The position numbers and the translations under genes are program-made. From Phascolomyces articulosus (taxonomy: Eukaryota > Mucoromycota > Mucoromycetes > Mucorales > Lichtheimiaceae), in NCBI GenBank assembly GCA_025677815.1, contig JAIXMP010000069.1, forward strand, positions 1-64,000: a DNA stretch of 64,000 bases. Direction: 5' to 3'. Below the pieces are notes generated by a model. That model was not told the DNA's origin and did no database searches. It was given only the letters and a program-made list of their open reading frames with translations. Positions 12,919 through 27,580 of this stretch are shown here, one piece after another (the first letter of the stretch is position 1; each line of letters opens with the position of its first letter).

Positions 12919-13882
12919 ATGTGCTTACTTTAGAAATTATCAAGAAAAAAAAGGACGTTTGCCACACCAAAAAAAAAAAAAACTACAATTATTTTTTCAT
13001 CCCATCCCATCCTCTATATATATATATACATCTCACAAACATATTCGCATATTTGCAATTCATCTCTATATCGCTTTTTTCTTTCCCTCCTCCTCCTCTT
13101 CTCACACTATGTAGTTTGGGGCCGTCATCCTTTTATTTTATTAGACTTTTTTTTACTTCATTGAATTGGTTATCACCCCATCCCAAAAACATCACCATAT
13201 ATATCTCCTCTTTTTTTTTCTCTTGTACACAAAAAAATTACGTTTATTAAAAGATTTGCTATTCTTTTTTTTCCAAGTATAACCTTTAATACATTCATTG
13301 AGTTTGGTTTGGATTTTGTGAATACGATATGAACAAGTGGTTGCTCACTTTAGATGATAAATGAGAAGGTGGAGAAGCACCCAAATTCAATGCCTCACGG
13401 TTGTGCAAAACAGTGGTGATACCTATTCATCTATTTCAAGATGACATCGAATATTTATATGTGAACCCTTATAAGAATAATAATCTGCTAGTATATAGGA
13501 AAACTAGTACGTAATGATGACGTTTATATAAAGGTTACTAATATGCAAGTATCTATTTCATTGTCAATATACGCAGTTTTATGCCAGAAAGATAAGGCTA
13601 ACGTTTCTTTAATGATAATAAAAAGCATTGATATATAAATTGTTCAACAATGATTATAGCAGGAAACAAGCACACCTTTTTGTATATATAAAAGAGACTC
13701 TTTTTTTCATGATAATATATATATTATATTATAAATTGTGAGAAGAAGAAGGGGAATATTATTACTACTAATTATTATTGTTGTTGTTACCATCATCAAC
13801 GCATTATCATCATCATTATAGCGGTGTTATGTGAAAAAATTAAATAATAAAAACTCAATTACAAATTACATGCTACTATTTT
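12919..13882. other. Intergenic, 3' ends of ARB1 and the coiled-coil gene
   Basis: T- and C-rich 3' UTR-like sequence to about 13250, then AT-rich sequence. Trinucleotide-like tta/ttg/atc runs lie at about 13765-13820. The genes on either side are convergent. No ORF was credible. Confidence 0.5.
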
Positions 13883-16288
13883 TTAAAAGTTCAAGTCAAC
13901 TTTAGAAAAATCGGATTGTGCCAGCTCTTTTTCAATTTCTTTCAACAAATCAGCATCCTCATCATGAAGTGTGGAATTCTGACGTTGCTGTTGTTTTGCA
14001 AAGACGGGTGGGACAGCAGGAGAGGACGATGTGGTAGGCGTAATAGGTTCATTGGAAGATAAAGATCCACTGGATGGCTGTGATCCTTTTCGTGGTAATT
14101 TTTTGGTTGCAAGACTGAGTTTATTGTTATTGTTGTTTTCTCGAGGACGAAGGAAATCGTTCAATGTATCTGTTTCCATGGCACGCATGACATCATCAAA
14201 AGGCTATATAAACCATATAAAAAGAGTTAGGTATTTCATAATCATAATAGATAGCTTGAAAACAAAAAAAAAAAAGACTTACACCACGATATTCACCACC
14301 AACAAAGACTTGAGGTAAATTCCTTGTATTTCCAACATTTTGACGACGCATATGTTGTAATGCTGGTTCGCTCTGTGCGACATCGACGACTTGGAACTTT
14401 ATTTGTTTGGCCGTCAACATTGTCTGCAGGGACTCTTGATTCCGTTTAACAGTAGGGTTAGCCGAAACACTTGAAACATAGATTTGCACGTGGGAAGGAT
14501 CACGGGGGATCAGTTCCACTTCTTGGTGCTTCATGGCGGCCACAGGCCATCGCATGACTTTGGGAGTACTGCTACTGGTCTTGCGCAAATTAATGGGTTC
14601 ACTGTTCTTTTCCAACAAAACCATACTGGCACGTTTGATATGGTTTTGTAATTCAGCCTTTTGACCTTGTTTCATGGCTGACATTTCCTTTTGATGAGAT
14701 TTTTGAAGACTGGCCATTTGCACGGAATGAGCATGTTCGGATTGCTCAAACTCATGCAATAGTTTTTCAACTTCACTGTTCATATCACTTTTTGCACGCC
14801 GTTCAGCATTATCCAATCGTTCTCGCATCGATTTGGTATCTTGTTCATGTTTCAATTGTAATTCGTTGATAGTTTCTGTTTGTTTACGTTCCAAATTCTT
14901 GATGGCTCGGTCTTGAGCTGCTTTCAGTTCGCTCAAGGATTGTTGGTGTTGAACTAAAGCACGATCCTTTTCGGCTATTTCTTCGGCATGTGTTTGTAAG
15001 GTAGCCTCGTGTTTCTTTTTCTGAGCCTATTTCATCACCATCCATTATCATCATTTTAACATGTGTATACTAGAATGCTTTCCATGTCCTATTTGCTATT
15101 TATATATAGCAAGAAAGATAGGCTAAAAAAAAATAGGAGAATAAATATCATATAATACCTCTAATTGTTGATTCAATTCTTCTAATTTTTGGATCATTAT
15201 CTTATCACTCTCCAAATCCATTGTTAATCGATTTAATCGTTTTTGCCGTTCTTGATCTTTATCGCTATCTTTTGGACTTCGATCACGACGGTTCAATTGT
15301 GACTGTAACTTGGCTAACTCTTTTTCTTTTTCAGCCAATCTACCCATGGCTTCATCATTCTATATATAAAGAATCATTATTATTTAAAATCAATGATTAG
15401 AAACAAGAACCCCTATGAAAGAGAGGGGATAAAAAAGGAAGCCCAATTCTTTTCATGGATTTTAACATAATAATAATAATAATAAAAGGGTGAGAGAGAA
15501 AGGAGTGGTAGAAAGGTGAATAAAAAGAGAGCAGGTATAGTATATATAAACTTATCCATCATCGAATACATAGAAGGCTAGTGTATATATATAGGGGGTG
15601 ATACTTTTTTTTTTCTTCGAACCAAAATTTAGGGAGAGAGAAAGTAAAGTAAAAAAAAAAGACTTCTTACCGCTTTCTTGAGATCGTCTAGTTGATCCGT
15701 TACTTGTTGTAATGCTGGTTTCACTTCAGCTTCTTGTTTCCATTTGGTTTTCATTTCATCCAACTGTTTATCTTTTTCTTTGAGCTGTTCTTCAAATTGT
15801 AATTGCTCTTCATCTTGTTGTTGTTCTTTGGCTTGAATCTTTTTCATCAACTGTTCAATTTCTTTTTCTCGTTGTTCCAATTTACGTTCTTTTTCTTGAA
15901 GATCTAAATCTGCTTCGGTTTTTTTATTGGATACGAGTGTTCGTAGTTCTTCCAATTCAGCAGATTGCCGAGCAATCACATCCAAATGTTCTGTTTGCTA
16001 TAGAGTTTTGAGATAAGATAATGCAAATAGATTAGTATTTTACCCGGTAATGTATTAGAAAAAAAAGGAAATAATGCAAACCTTTGATTTAAGGTCTTTA
16101 TGTTCTTGACGAATCTGAACAATTGAACTAGAAATACTGGGTGGTCGATTGGTAGTGATAGGTTGTTGTTGTTGTGATAACGCAGGCTGCTGTTGTTGAG
16201 GTTTTTCCACTGATGGAGAGGATACTGCAGCTGTTTCTATAGGAACGTTTTTACGTTTATTTTTCTTTCTACTTCCAAAACAAGGCAT
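13883..16288 (-). CDS. Coiled-coil protein with C-terminal SH3BGRL-like (thioredoxin-fold) domain
   Basis: Five exons (16288-16082, 15997-15671, 15359-15159, 15026-14283, 14203-13883), all in phase 0, give 599 residues. The N-terminus is short and basic with a cysteine (MPCFGSRKKNKRK), followed by a Gln/Pro-rich disordered stretch. From about 60 to 390 it is almost continuous charged coiled coil (KERKLEQREKEIEQLMKKIQ and similar). Residues about 424-505 match the SH3BGR family: VQIYVSSVSANPTVKRNQ, then LPQVFVGGEYRGPFDD. This is a glutaredoxin-like fold lacking a CxxC active site (SSVS instead), so it is probably a binding module rather than an oxidoreductase. The tail is Ser/Pro-rich and ends in an acidic helix. 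Role unknown; the layout suggests a scaffold at membranes or cytoskeleton. The basic Cys-containing N-terminus might be lipid-modified, which is speculation. Confidence 0.82.
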
Positions 16289-16935
16289 TTTGAATTGAAT
16301 AGCGGGAAGGGAAGAAGAAAATTAATAATAATAAAATGAGAAGAAAAGAAGGATTATAAAAATCGAGTTGTTGAGTTTCTTTTACTCTCTTTCTGACACT
16401 ATGTAATAATAATAATGAACACATTTTTATTATATGTATATGTATATATAGATACATATATTCCTCAAATTATAAAGAAATTACATAGCTAATATTTTAT
16501 ATTATTGTATATAAATCCTTTTAATTTTTTTAGGGGCTAATAAATAAATCTCCATTTTGACAAGAGGAGTTCTTTTTTTTTCATACTCTACATTTAGTTA
16601 TAAAAGTGATGGACATCCTAATCCCACCTGTCTATTTTCCACACTTACCTTTTTACACACGAGTGACAGGGAGGGGGGAGAGAAATAAATAATAGCACTA
16701 TCATTTTTGGACTTTTTAGCTCAAACTATAGATACTCTAGACTCTAGTAGAATAACGATCGGATCTTCAATAATATATGCATATACAACATCAAAAAAAA
16801 AACATTTAAAAAAAAGAATGCCAACAACTGTTGTCCCTAAAAAACTAAGTTTATTATTACTATTATTAAAACTATACGTATATTACATACATAGTAACAT
16901 GTATATACATGGATATATAATAAATTACATTGCAT
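16289..16935. other. Spacer between two minus-strand genes
   Basis: AT-rich. It contains the promoter of the coiled-coil gene and the 3' flank of the hydrolase gene. ORFs here (for example 16707-17000 plus) are low complexity and run over real exons of the hydrolase. Confidence 0.5.
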
Positions 16936-18434
16936 TTATTGATAAACAAGAAGGAATTCCTGTATGGCTGAATTCACTTGTTCTGTATGTGTTATCATAG
17001 GCATATGGCCTGCTCCTTGGATCAACAAACGAGTTGGAGGTTCTTTCAGGTATTTTTCAATTAGTTCCATATTAGATGAGGGAGCTAGTTTATCCTATTT
17101 TTTTTTTTTTTTTTGCATGTTTAATAAAGAAAGATACAACAACCATCAAAGTAGTTTAGCATGAAATATGTATAATTATATAGCAGTTTTGTTTTTAAAA
17201 ATGAAAATAACTCTTTAAACATACTTCAGAAGCTCCTATCAGGAGAACACAGTCTGTGGATATCTTTTTAAATAATTCAGGTGATTTCAGATCAGCACGA
17301 CTCATGAATCGCTTATACACAGGTGTACGGCTCATTAAGTTCCAACGGAGTTGTCTATTATAAGGTTATCGCTTTAGTTACGATTATGTCTTTTTTTTTG
17401 TTCATTAATATTACACTTTACCTTCGTCGAATGCCTTCATCCTCAACATTTTCACTTAAAAGACGGTTCACACTTTCACTGTATAATCCGCCTTGTCGAT
17501 CTTTTCTTCGAGCCCGATTAATAACCCAATTAGGTAAAAAAGGTAGTAACTTTTGCCCACGTTTTTCACGATTTCCCAAATGAAATTTAGGACAACACAC
17601 CAATATCAATCCTTTCAATGTAATACGAGTTGCGAGGATGGTAGATAAAACACATCCATAAGAATGCCCAATAGCAATGATACCATGACTCGTATCTTGG
17701 GTGTTTAATAAAGCTTCAATATCGGCAACAAGTTCATCAGTATCATAGGATTCCCAACTATAATATATAGAGAGACATTAGATTGGGGAGTGATGAAGGA
17801 GATAAAGAAGGGCTCTGGGGGAGGGAGGGAGGGAGGATTCATTATGAGACACCCATTTTTTTCCTCTTACTCTGAAACAACTTGACTCGAACCGCAACCT
17901 AATAAATCCAGGGCCACCACGCGAGATGCATGATGGCTAAAATATTCAAGTTGCTCTTCCCATTGAGAAGCCTATCATACAATTCAAACAATAATAACAA
18001 AAGATATGCCTATTTTCAGTCTCTCCATTCATTTGTTGCCTATATGAATTAAGTTGCATAATGTTTCTACCTGACCCCCTAAACCATGGATGAATAATAA
18101 TAATGGCTGATCTGGTTTTTTGCCAGGGATATCAATAATACGAAGAAAATGACCACGAATATTCAGCATACGTGTATAGTCCAATAAATATTCTGAATCA
18201 GCTAAAATAAAAAGAGAGAAATGGTATAACGGTCAATTGAATATTCCACATTTTAAAAAAAAGATTTATCATCATGTATTTACGTAATGCCAACAATTCT
18301 TTTTCCAATGGAGTAAAGTCTTGTTTATTTTTTAAAACTATATAGGAGACACCTAGAATGCCTGCAGTTGCAAGAATGGCAAGATTCATGATGGTTTTAT
18401 TATTGGATGAACGCTGAATAATTGAATGGGTCAT
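16936..18434 (-). CDS. Membrane-anchored alpha/beta hydrolase (ABHD type)
   Basis: Six exons (18434-18284, 18201-18071, 17971-17871, 17757-17422, 17354-17225, 17094-16936) give 335 residues with phases closing exactly. An N-terminal hydrophobic segment (MNLAILATAGILGVSYIVL, about 16-34) is a likely signal anchor. The hydrolase core shows the oxyanion-loop motif HGLGGQ (89-94), the strand ALDLLGCGSS, the nucleophile elbow GHSYG with Ser160, and the catalytic His in GAGHMP (His313). The acid is probably the Asp of the DKLAPSS segment near 284 or one close by. The family hydrolyses esters, lipids or epoxides; the substrate cannot be told. The closest match by motif is the ABHD8/ABHD4-like group, an inference from memory. 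Tail-to-head with the coiled-coil gene; divergent from RCC1. Confidence 0.85.
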
Positions 18435-18962
18435 TAAGATTGAATTCCAAAAAAAAGAGTGAAAAAGAAGAGCCGCAAATACTGCTTTTTCTCAAAGGAA
18501 AAAAAGCTTTATAATTGTATTTTTAACTAAAATGTCATGAAACAACCAAGGTCTGTGCTTAAAGGGAAAAAAATTGAATAACCGTTTTGATTTCTTTTTA
18601 TTTTATTAACCTGTCATAATAATAATATTAGATAAACCCCATTCGAGGATGATAACTGTCTTTGGAAATGTCTAGTGATGGGAGATAAATTCAGTTTGGT
18701 TAGCATATAAAAAAAAACATTTCCTATCCAAATAAAAAAAAGTCAATTTTCGGATATGCCGACTATATAAGATTTATATCAGCGCGAAGCCACACCGCGT
18801 ACTTTTTTTTTCATTCTCCAGACTACCCACCAGGTTTTCGAGGTTTCTTTGTCCCAAAAAAAAAAAAAAAAACTCTAGACACTCTTTATTTTACATATAT
18901 ACTTTCTTTTTTCTCCTTATTATTATTATTCTATATAAACACACTCTATAAATATATATACA
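18435..18962. promoter_or_regulatory. Bidirectional promoter region, hydrolase / RCC1
   Basis: A 528-base region between divergent starts. It holds poly-A/poly-T runs and a pyrimidine-rich stretch just before the RCC1 start (about 18900-18945). No specific factor site was assigned. Confidence 0.4.
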
Positions 18963-20544
18963 ATGTCTGAAGAATCTATGGACATGTCTCCCGTACAAAA
19001 ACGTGCACGCCACACACTTACAACACAAACAAGTACATTGTCTTCACAGTCATCACAATCGTCACTTCGTTCGAGTGGTCGAATGTCTCGACAAACATCT
19101 AATATTCAAGAAGTAACAGTTCCCATCCGTCCAGAAGTACCAGGCCATGTATTTGTTTTTGGTACAGGTGATACAGGACAATTGGGTCTCGGTGATGAGA
19201 TGCTTATTCGAAAACGACCCATGCCACTCAAAGTCCTTGATGATGAAGACATTGTCGATATTGTATGTGGTGGTATGCATACTATTGCTATCACTCGTGA
19301 AGGAAAGGTAATAAAAGAAATAGGAAAAAAGGATAGATAAGAAAATGATTTTATAAATATAAAACTCACTCGATTCGTAAACTCGATTATTACCAGTTAT
19401 GGAGTTGGGGTTGTAATGATCAAGGTGCATTAGGTCGTTCTGGTGAAGAATATGAGCCTGCAAAAGTAGAAAATCTCGATACCGAACATATTGTCAAGGT
19501 TGCTTGCGGCGATTCAGTAACAATGGCTTTGAACGAAGAAGGAAAATTGTTTTGTTGGGGCACATTTAGAGTAAGTAATTAGGTGGTTTTTTTTATTGAT
19601 TCATGGAAAGGATGAATGAGATGACGGATAGTTCGAGACGTTATAAAGAGGAATTGGAATGAATATTTAACAAGAAAGAGAAAATAAATGAACAATAGTC
19701 ATCCGAAGGTGCTCTTGGATTTTCACAAGAACAAGATGTACAAAAAATTCCAGCCGTCTTTGAAGCACTTGCCAATGAAACCATTGTTGATATTGCTGCG
19801 GGCACCGATCATTGTGTCGCCTTGACCAACGAAGGACGTGTATATACATGGGGTAATGGACAACAATATCAATTAGGACGTCGTATTATTGAACGCCGTA
19901 AAAAGAATGCCTTGACACCAGAAACATTACGATTACGCAATATCAAAGCCATTGGTGCAGGAGCTTATCATTCCTTTGCTTTGAATGATCAAAACGAATT
20001 ATACGTTTGGGGCTTCAATAATTTCCAACAATGTGGATTGGTGACACCAGACAATCGCTCCCCTCCCGATCAAACCATGCCAACTATTATCACCACATTG
20101 GAAGGACAAGTTAAACAAGTTGCTGCAGGTGAACATCATTCATTGGTATTGATGGAAGATGGTCATATCTATGCTTTTGGTCGTGCAGATTCATCTCAAT
20201 TGGGTTTTCCTTCAACTTTGATCCAACAATTGACACAAGATCAAAATGCTAATGGAGATACTACTAAAAGTGGATTCAAACGAGCAATTGGTGTTCCTAC
20301 ACGTATCCCTAACTTGGATAATATTAAATCCATTGCAAGTGGTAGTAATCATGCTATTGCTGTCACTAATGACGGTGTGGCGTATACGTGGGGTTTTGGT
20401 GAAACATCGGCGCTTGGTAATGGATCCGATGAAGATGAAGAATTGCCTTGTCGATTAACAGGTCAAAAGTTGGAAGGGTTTAAAGTGCTTCGTATTGCAG
20501 GTGGTGCTCAACACTCTGCTATTGTAGCATCCAATTCTTTGTAA
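18963..20544 (+). CDS. RCC1-type Ran guanine-nucleotide exchange factor
   Basis: Three exons (18963-19307, 19397-19570, 19699-20544) in phase 0 encode 454 residues, the usual length for fungal RCC1 (Pim1/Srm1/Prp20). The N-terminus (1-55) is Ser/Thr-rich with basic residues (QKRARHTL), a probable nuclear/chromatin-targeting tail. The rest forms a seven-bladed propeller from RCC1 repeats with the recurring W(G)xGxxxxQLG pattern: VFGTGDTGQLGLGDE, LWSWGCNDQGALGRSG, FCWGTFR, VYTWGNGQQYQLGRR, LYVWGFNNFQQCGL, IYAFGRADSSQLG, AYTWGFGETSALGNG. The GxxH motifs between strands (GGMHTIAI, AGAYHSFAL, AAGEHHSLVL, ASGSNHAIAV, AGGAQHSAIV) are intact. RCC1 charges Ran with GTP on chromatin and so directs nuclear transport and spindle assembly. 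Orthology is confident from the full-length propeller and nuclear-type tail. Confidence 0.93.
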
Positions 20545-21648
20545 ATATATATATATATATATATATATAACCATCCATCATGAACATATTATAAATAATA
20601 TAAATATTTCTATACATAAATATATAGTTGATTCCAATTTTCATTCAATCACACAAACACACTTTACACACATTCAATTACTTCACTTTTACTCCAAATG
20701 CACTGAAATAACGTTGATTCTTGTTGTTTTATATATATATATATCTTATAAAAGAATAAAAAAGAACATTTTTTTTACACAAAAACGGATGACGACGTTT
20801 ACCAAAATCAAGGTTTTGTTCATTTACGTCATAGTAGACCAAGTAGGAAATATAGAAAAAAAAAAAGCTGGGTTGTCTGTTGTACAAACGCACTTTCCAT
20901 TTCATCTGAAACGATTATTTATTAACTACACCCTTTTTTTTCTGCTCCGCTGACAAAAACAAACAGAGTTTTGTCGTGTTTAATGCTTCTTATTTATCAT
21001 CATCGTCATCATTTGCGTTATTCAAGTATTATGAACAATGAAATTACATATTCAATAATTATAAGGCGTTGTTGTTAGAATGATGAGACACATCATTATT
21101 ATTATTCTAAATGGGTGATTGTGTAATATATGATCTGTAAGTTTATTCAGGTAAAAAAAAAAAAAGACAGTAACGGATTCTAATTTTTCTCTATAGATTT
21201 TACTTTTCATTGGTAACAAATCCCTGTTGTCAAAGTAACATTTCAAAGTATCTTTTGAAAGATAGAAAAACAACCACTAAGAAATACTATAGTTCCAGGT
21301 AAACGCGATCAAAATTAATAGATCTATATAAAAACCTTAGGAGAAAAATATTGTGTGCCCTTTTGCTTTAAGTACTAGTGTGTCCCACGAAACCTGTTTT
21401 TTTTAGAGCGGAGTAATAGGGTTCAACATCATATTTCAAAAAAAGGTTAAGCTTGCGATAGAGAAGGGGACCGGTAGTGTTTCTTTTTCTTTTCGAACAG
21501 AAGTTAAAAAAAAAAGGTAAAAGTTGTTGCAAAATAGGAGGTTGATCTCTTTCTCTCTTCCACACTTATTTTTTTTTCTTCTTTTCCTCGCTTGACCATT
21601 TTTTTAATACTTTGACATTATTAATCCTTTCATTGTCCATTATAGAAA
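20545..21648. other. Intergenic, RCC1 3' flank and HOG1 promoter
   Basis: It begins with a (TA)n run at 20545-20571. The last 120 bases before the HOG1 start are C/T-rich (about 21545-21600). No gene-like ORF was found. Confidence 0.5.
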
Positions 21649-23999
<2,351 letters not shown>

Positions 24000-24540
24000 T
24001 ATACATAATAATAGTATAGTCAAATAATCATATCGTCGTCGTGGTGCTTGTTTTTTTTTCTTCATGATATCCCCTCCTTTCGTTTTTTTTTCCTCTCCTC
24101 TTTTTCTTTTTGGTTTTCCTTCCTAAATCATCTTTTTTCCTTCAAATCCAAAACTAACTAAAAAAATATTCACAAGAATAAGATGGGGAATGAAAATGTA
24201 CACACAGGAAAAAAAAAGAGTGAAAGAGTCTACTTTTTTTTTACATGTGCTTATTGTTCCCTTTCTTCTTTACACATCCAACCAAATATACAAAATTCGT
24301 CCTTTTTCTTCCCTTTTGTTCTAAAAATGTTATATCTTTTTCATTACAAGAATATTTTGCACTTTTTTTTTAATTCTGTCAATTGTTATTGTTTGGAGGA
24401 AGGAGCATTATGGGGTTCTTTTATTTATCTGGAAAAATTATGCCACAGAATTTTACAAAAAAAAAAGTGATATGGCAGTCAAAACAATATAAAAATTATA
24501 GATAATCAAGTTATTTATTGAATTATTAACATACGTTTTT
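24000..24540. other. Intergenic, HOG1 3' flank
   Basis: Pyrimidine-rich 3' UTR-like sequence to about 24180, then AT-rich. The small ORF at 24183-24470 is low complexity and not supported. Confidence 0.5.
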
Positions 24541-25516
24541 TATATGACTTTTTGAGAGATCTTCGAGGGGTCAATATTGTTTTACAAATAAAGAATGAAA
24601 AAGAAATAAAAACGGAAGGGAGATATGAAATTTGCAAAATAAAAATCAATACACTTACACCATCTTGTTGATCCAACCCAATTAGGCGATTCACCAACAT
24701 TTCCAAGGCTGACCTGCGTGCTTCAAAATAACGCATTCTGAATTCACGGTGTCTATAATGAAAATTGAAGTTCACAAAAATTCTATCAATAAAGATACAA
24801 AGTTAGTAACAAAATATACACCACAATACTGTGACAATAACAAAATGGTTTACTCTTGATGAAATTCTCCTATTACTCTGATGTAATTATTAAAATCTAA
24901 CAGTGTAGTGACAGTTGAGGGAGCAAATTGCATCATATGGTACAATTCATGTAGATCCATGGCTTGTCGACCACGCAAAGCTTCTTCAGCTACATACTGA
25001 CATCGGTTTTCGAGTTCACGATAAAGCGATCATTTGAACAAACTTTGGACTCTATAAAATGATTAAACACATATTTTTATTAAGTTGATATATAAATCGA
25101 GTCATTTAAACCAACATAGTCATGGTCTCTTCTCCGTCATAAAAAGAAAGAAAGAATACATACTGAATTGTCCGTTATGCAATTGAACTATATGATTTTA
25201 ACGTTCTTGTGCATTTTCTAGGGGTACTAGAATGTCGATAGTAGTGACCAACGAACGGATTCCTATTAAAATCAATAAACAATAACATTAATGAACAATT
25301 TATTTTTATGCGGATATTCAGATATAAACTAATAATAAGATAATTACTGGGACCCAAGAATACAAGCCGTGCATTGTTTGCCCTATTGTCATTGAAGCCA
25401 CCTAGATATTTAGACAAGTGGTACATACTACGCCGCCAACCTGTAACATCTACTTCACGTGGGTAGAATTTCACTAGTTTTGAGCTGGATGGTAGTCTCT
25501 CTCTAACAAAAAACAT
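24541..25516 (-). pseudogene. Multi-exon pseudogene with two in-frame stops, family unknown
   Basis: Intron-exon structure is still readable on the minus strand: exons 25516-25348, 25262-25164, 25049-24854 and 24752 to about 24659, with good gt/ag sites and matching phases. The joined frame is clearly protein-like (REVDVTGWRRSMYHLSKYL, LVTTIDILVPLENAQER, SLYRELENRCQYVAEEALRG, HREFRMRYFEARRSALEMLV). It meets TAA right after NAQER in exon 2 and TGA after QSLFK in exon 3. Both codons serve as ordinary stops elsewhere in this window, so recoding is not the explanation. The 3' end is unclear after LIGLDQQDG. I do not recognise the family; a link to mobile-element proteins is possible but unproven. 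Recent inactivation is likely because the splice sites are intact. Confidence 0.6.
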
Positions 25517-27580
25517 GATTATAAAATTTGAGTAGGTTTAAACCTTTTCGATGTATTGGTCATACGCAGAAAAAATTTTTTTTGCATGAATTGATATAGA
25601 TATATTTGCTATAGAGTATCTGTGCTAGAATGCGACACTGTAAGCTCTTATATATTTGGAAGGTTTATAAATACAAAGTATTAAATGTATCTTTGACAGC
25701 ATGCATCAGGTGAATGGGGATTATTACTCATCATATTCGATATGGTCGCCCATATCGTCCTTGGATTGGTACGCTTTCCGTTTATCATCAACAACTTTTG
25801 TCCAAGTAAGTATTTTTTATATGAGTAACGAAAAAAAAATTGAAGATAATAATAAAATAGCTTATATTAATATAAATAATGAGTAAACGTTAATCATATT
25901 CTTACATTAGATATAATGATGGGACAGTTTATTATAATATTATGATGAAAAAAGACCATTTTTTGGTGCAAACATATTTTCCATCTTAAAATAAAAAGTG
26001 AATAATGATAAACAAATATGACTCTGACTAATTGCTTAAATTATTACTGTACAAATAAATGTGAGGATTTAGGAAGATGCAGTGATGACCTAGACCAGCA
26101 ATATTGATAAAAATATAAAAATCAAATTATATACAACAAACGCGCTATGTATTAGGAAGGTTTTCTTGACAAATAATGAACTCAGTAATATGGGCTATCT
26201 TTTTATAGACACTCATCCTGTCATAATATTACAATAGTGTACAAGTATTCTCTGCTTTTTCATTATATTTATATCTGGAAAACATGCCACAGTAACATGA
26301 CAAATTAATTAAGGTTATATGCATTGGGATGAATCACTATGATATAAATAACTATATCAAATAATATAATAGAAAGAGGATCTTTGTTTGACAACCCATA
26401 TATTATCATGTTACACGACACTAGTTACCATCATAATCCAAGAGTGTGGTTACATTAGAGTGCTTTTCATCAATATATGTGGGTTACATATGCTTTAAAA
26501 AATAACGCAAGGTACGTTAGCAATAATATGTGAAACACGCTGGTAGGTAAAACCTACTAGACAATATTTAGGGTAATAAAAGGAGCATAGCCTTCTACTT
26601 TATATTATTTAATTAATGAACCATTAGGTTTACCTTGTAAAAAACACATCAATTAAAAAATACCTCTCACTGTCTATTTTTTTTTATATTAAAATAAACG
26701 CAGACAAGTGGAAGGAGTGTCTATATAGAGTAAAGAATCATCACCTCATATAATGGGAAAAGAACAAATCAATGATTTTGTGCTCTTACCTTTTGTAGTA
26801 CGCTATATATAATATATCCTACATCTTGTAACATACTACTTTATATAACAAAGTGTGAAGTATCATGTTTTTTTTGAACCTGGGGCGCAACAAGTAAACA
26901 AATAAGTGATTGGTACTACCTCGAAAAATAAAACATCACCCTCTACTATTACTACTAATACATATCTATAATTATTCATTTTATCAACAAGAAGAATAAA
27001 GTTTAATAGATATCTTCATTAATCTAATGCATTCATCGATGAGGGATTAGAAATGGCATATGACCCCAAAAACGAAAGAGCTTTTATTCATATATCTTTG
27101 TTATTAATAGTCATTCGTATCTCAAAAAAAAGGAGATCTGCACACACTTACTTCTTGTTGTGCAACCATTGCGACTTGTCCAATAACTTCTTTTTATAGT
27201 TGTTCAAACTTAATTTGGGAATTTGTACACACTTCTCTAACCTGTGTTCGGTAAATCAATCAATTTTTGCGTGAAGGTCTCGAACTTAAAAAGGCTTATA
27301 TAAAGGTGTATTTATTTTGTTCGATAGGTTGAAATCCTCCTTTTTTATCTCTCATTTATTTTTTTTTCTCTTTTTTTCGAAGTAACTGTAAGTCGGTCAC
27401 CGATCGTTACAAGAACAAATAAAAACATCTCATTGTGTTGTAACTTTAATCCAGTTGTATATTTTATATTTTTATTTGTTAGTTACATACTGAAACAAAG
27501 TTTTTATTTGCAATACACCCTACATTTGAAGCAATAACAACTTTGTGTAGAATCCAACAAATTATTATCGCTATTACAAC
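25517..27580. other. Gene-free AT-rich 2-kb spacer
   Basis: No ORF, tRNA-like fold or repeat was recognised on either strand. The last 300 bases before the HET gene include T-rich stretches (about 27340-27380) compatible with a promoter. Confidence 0.5.

Noticed and set aside
24541..25516. Stop-codon recoding (TAA/TGA read as sense) to explain the open frame
   Set aside because: Neighbouring intact genes end with TAA and TGA (for example the subtilase at 1258 and the PMP3-like gene use TGA), so the code is standard.
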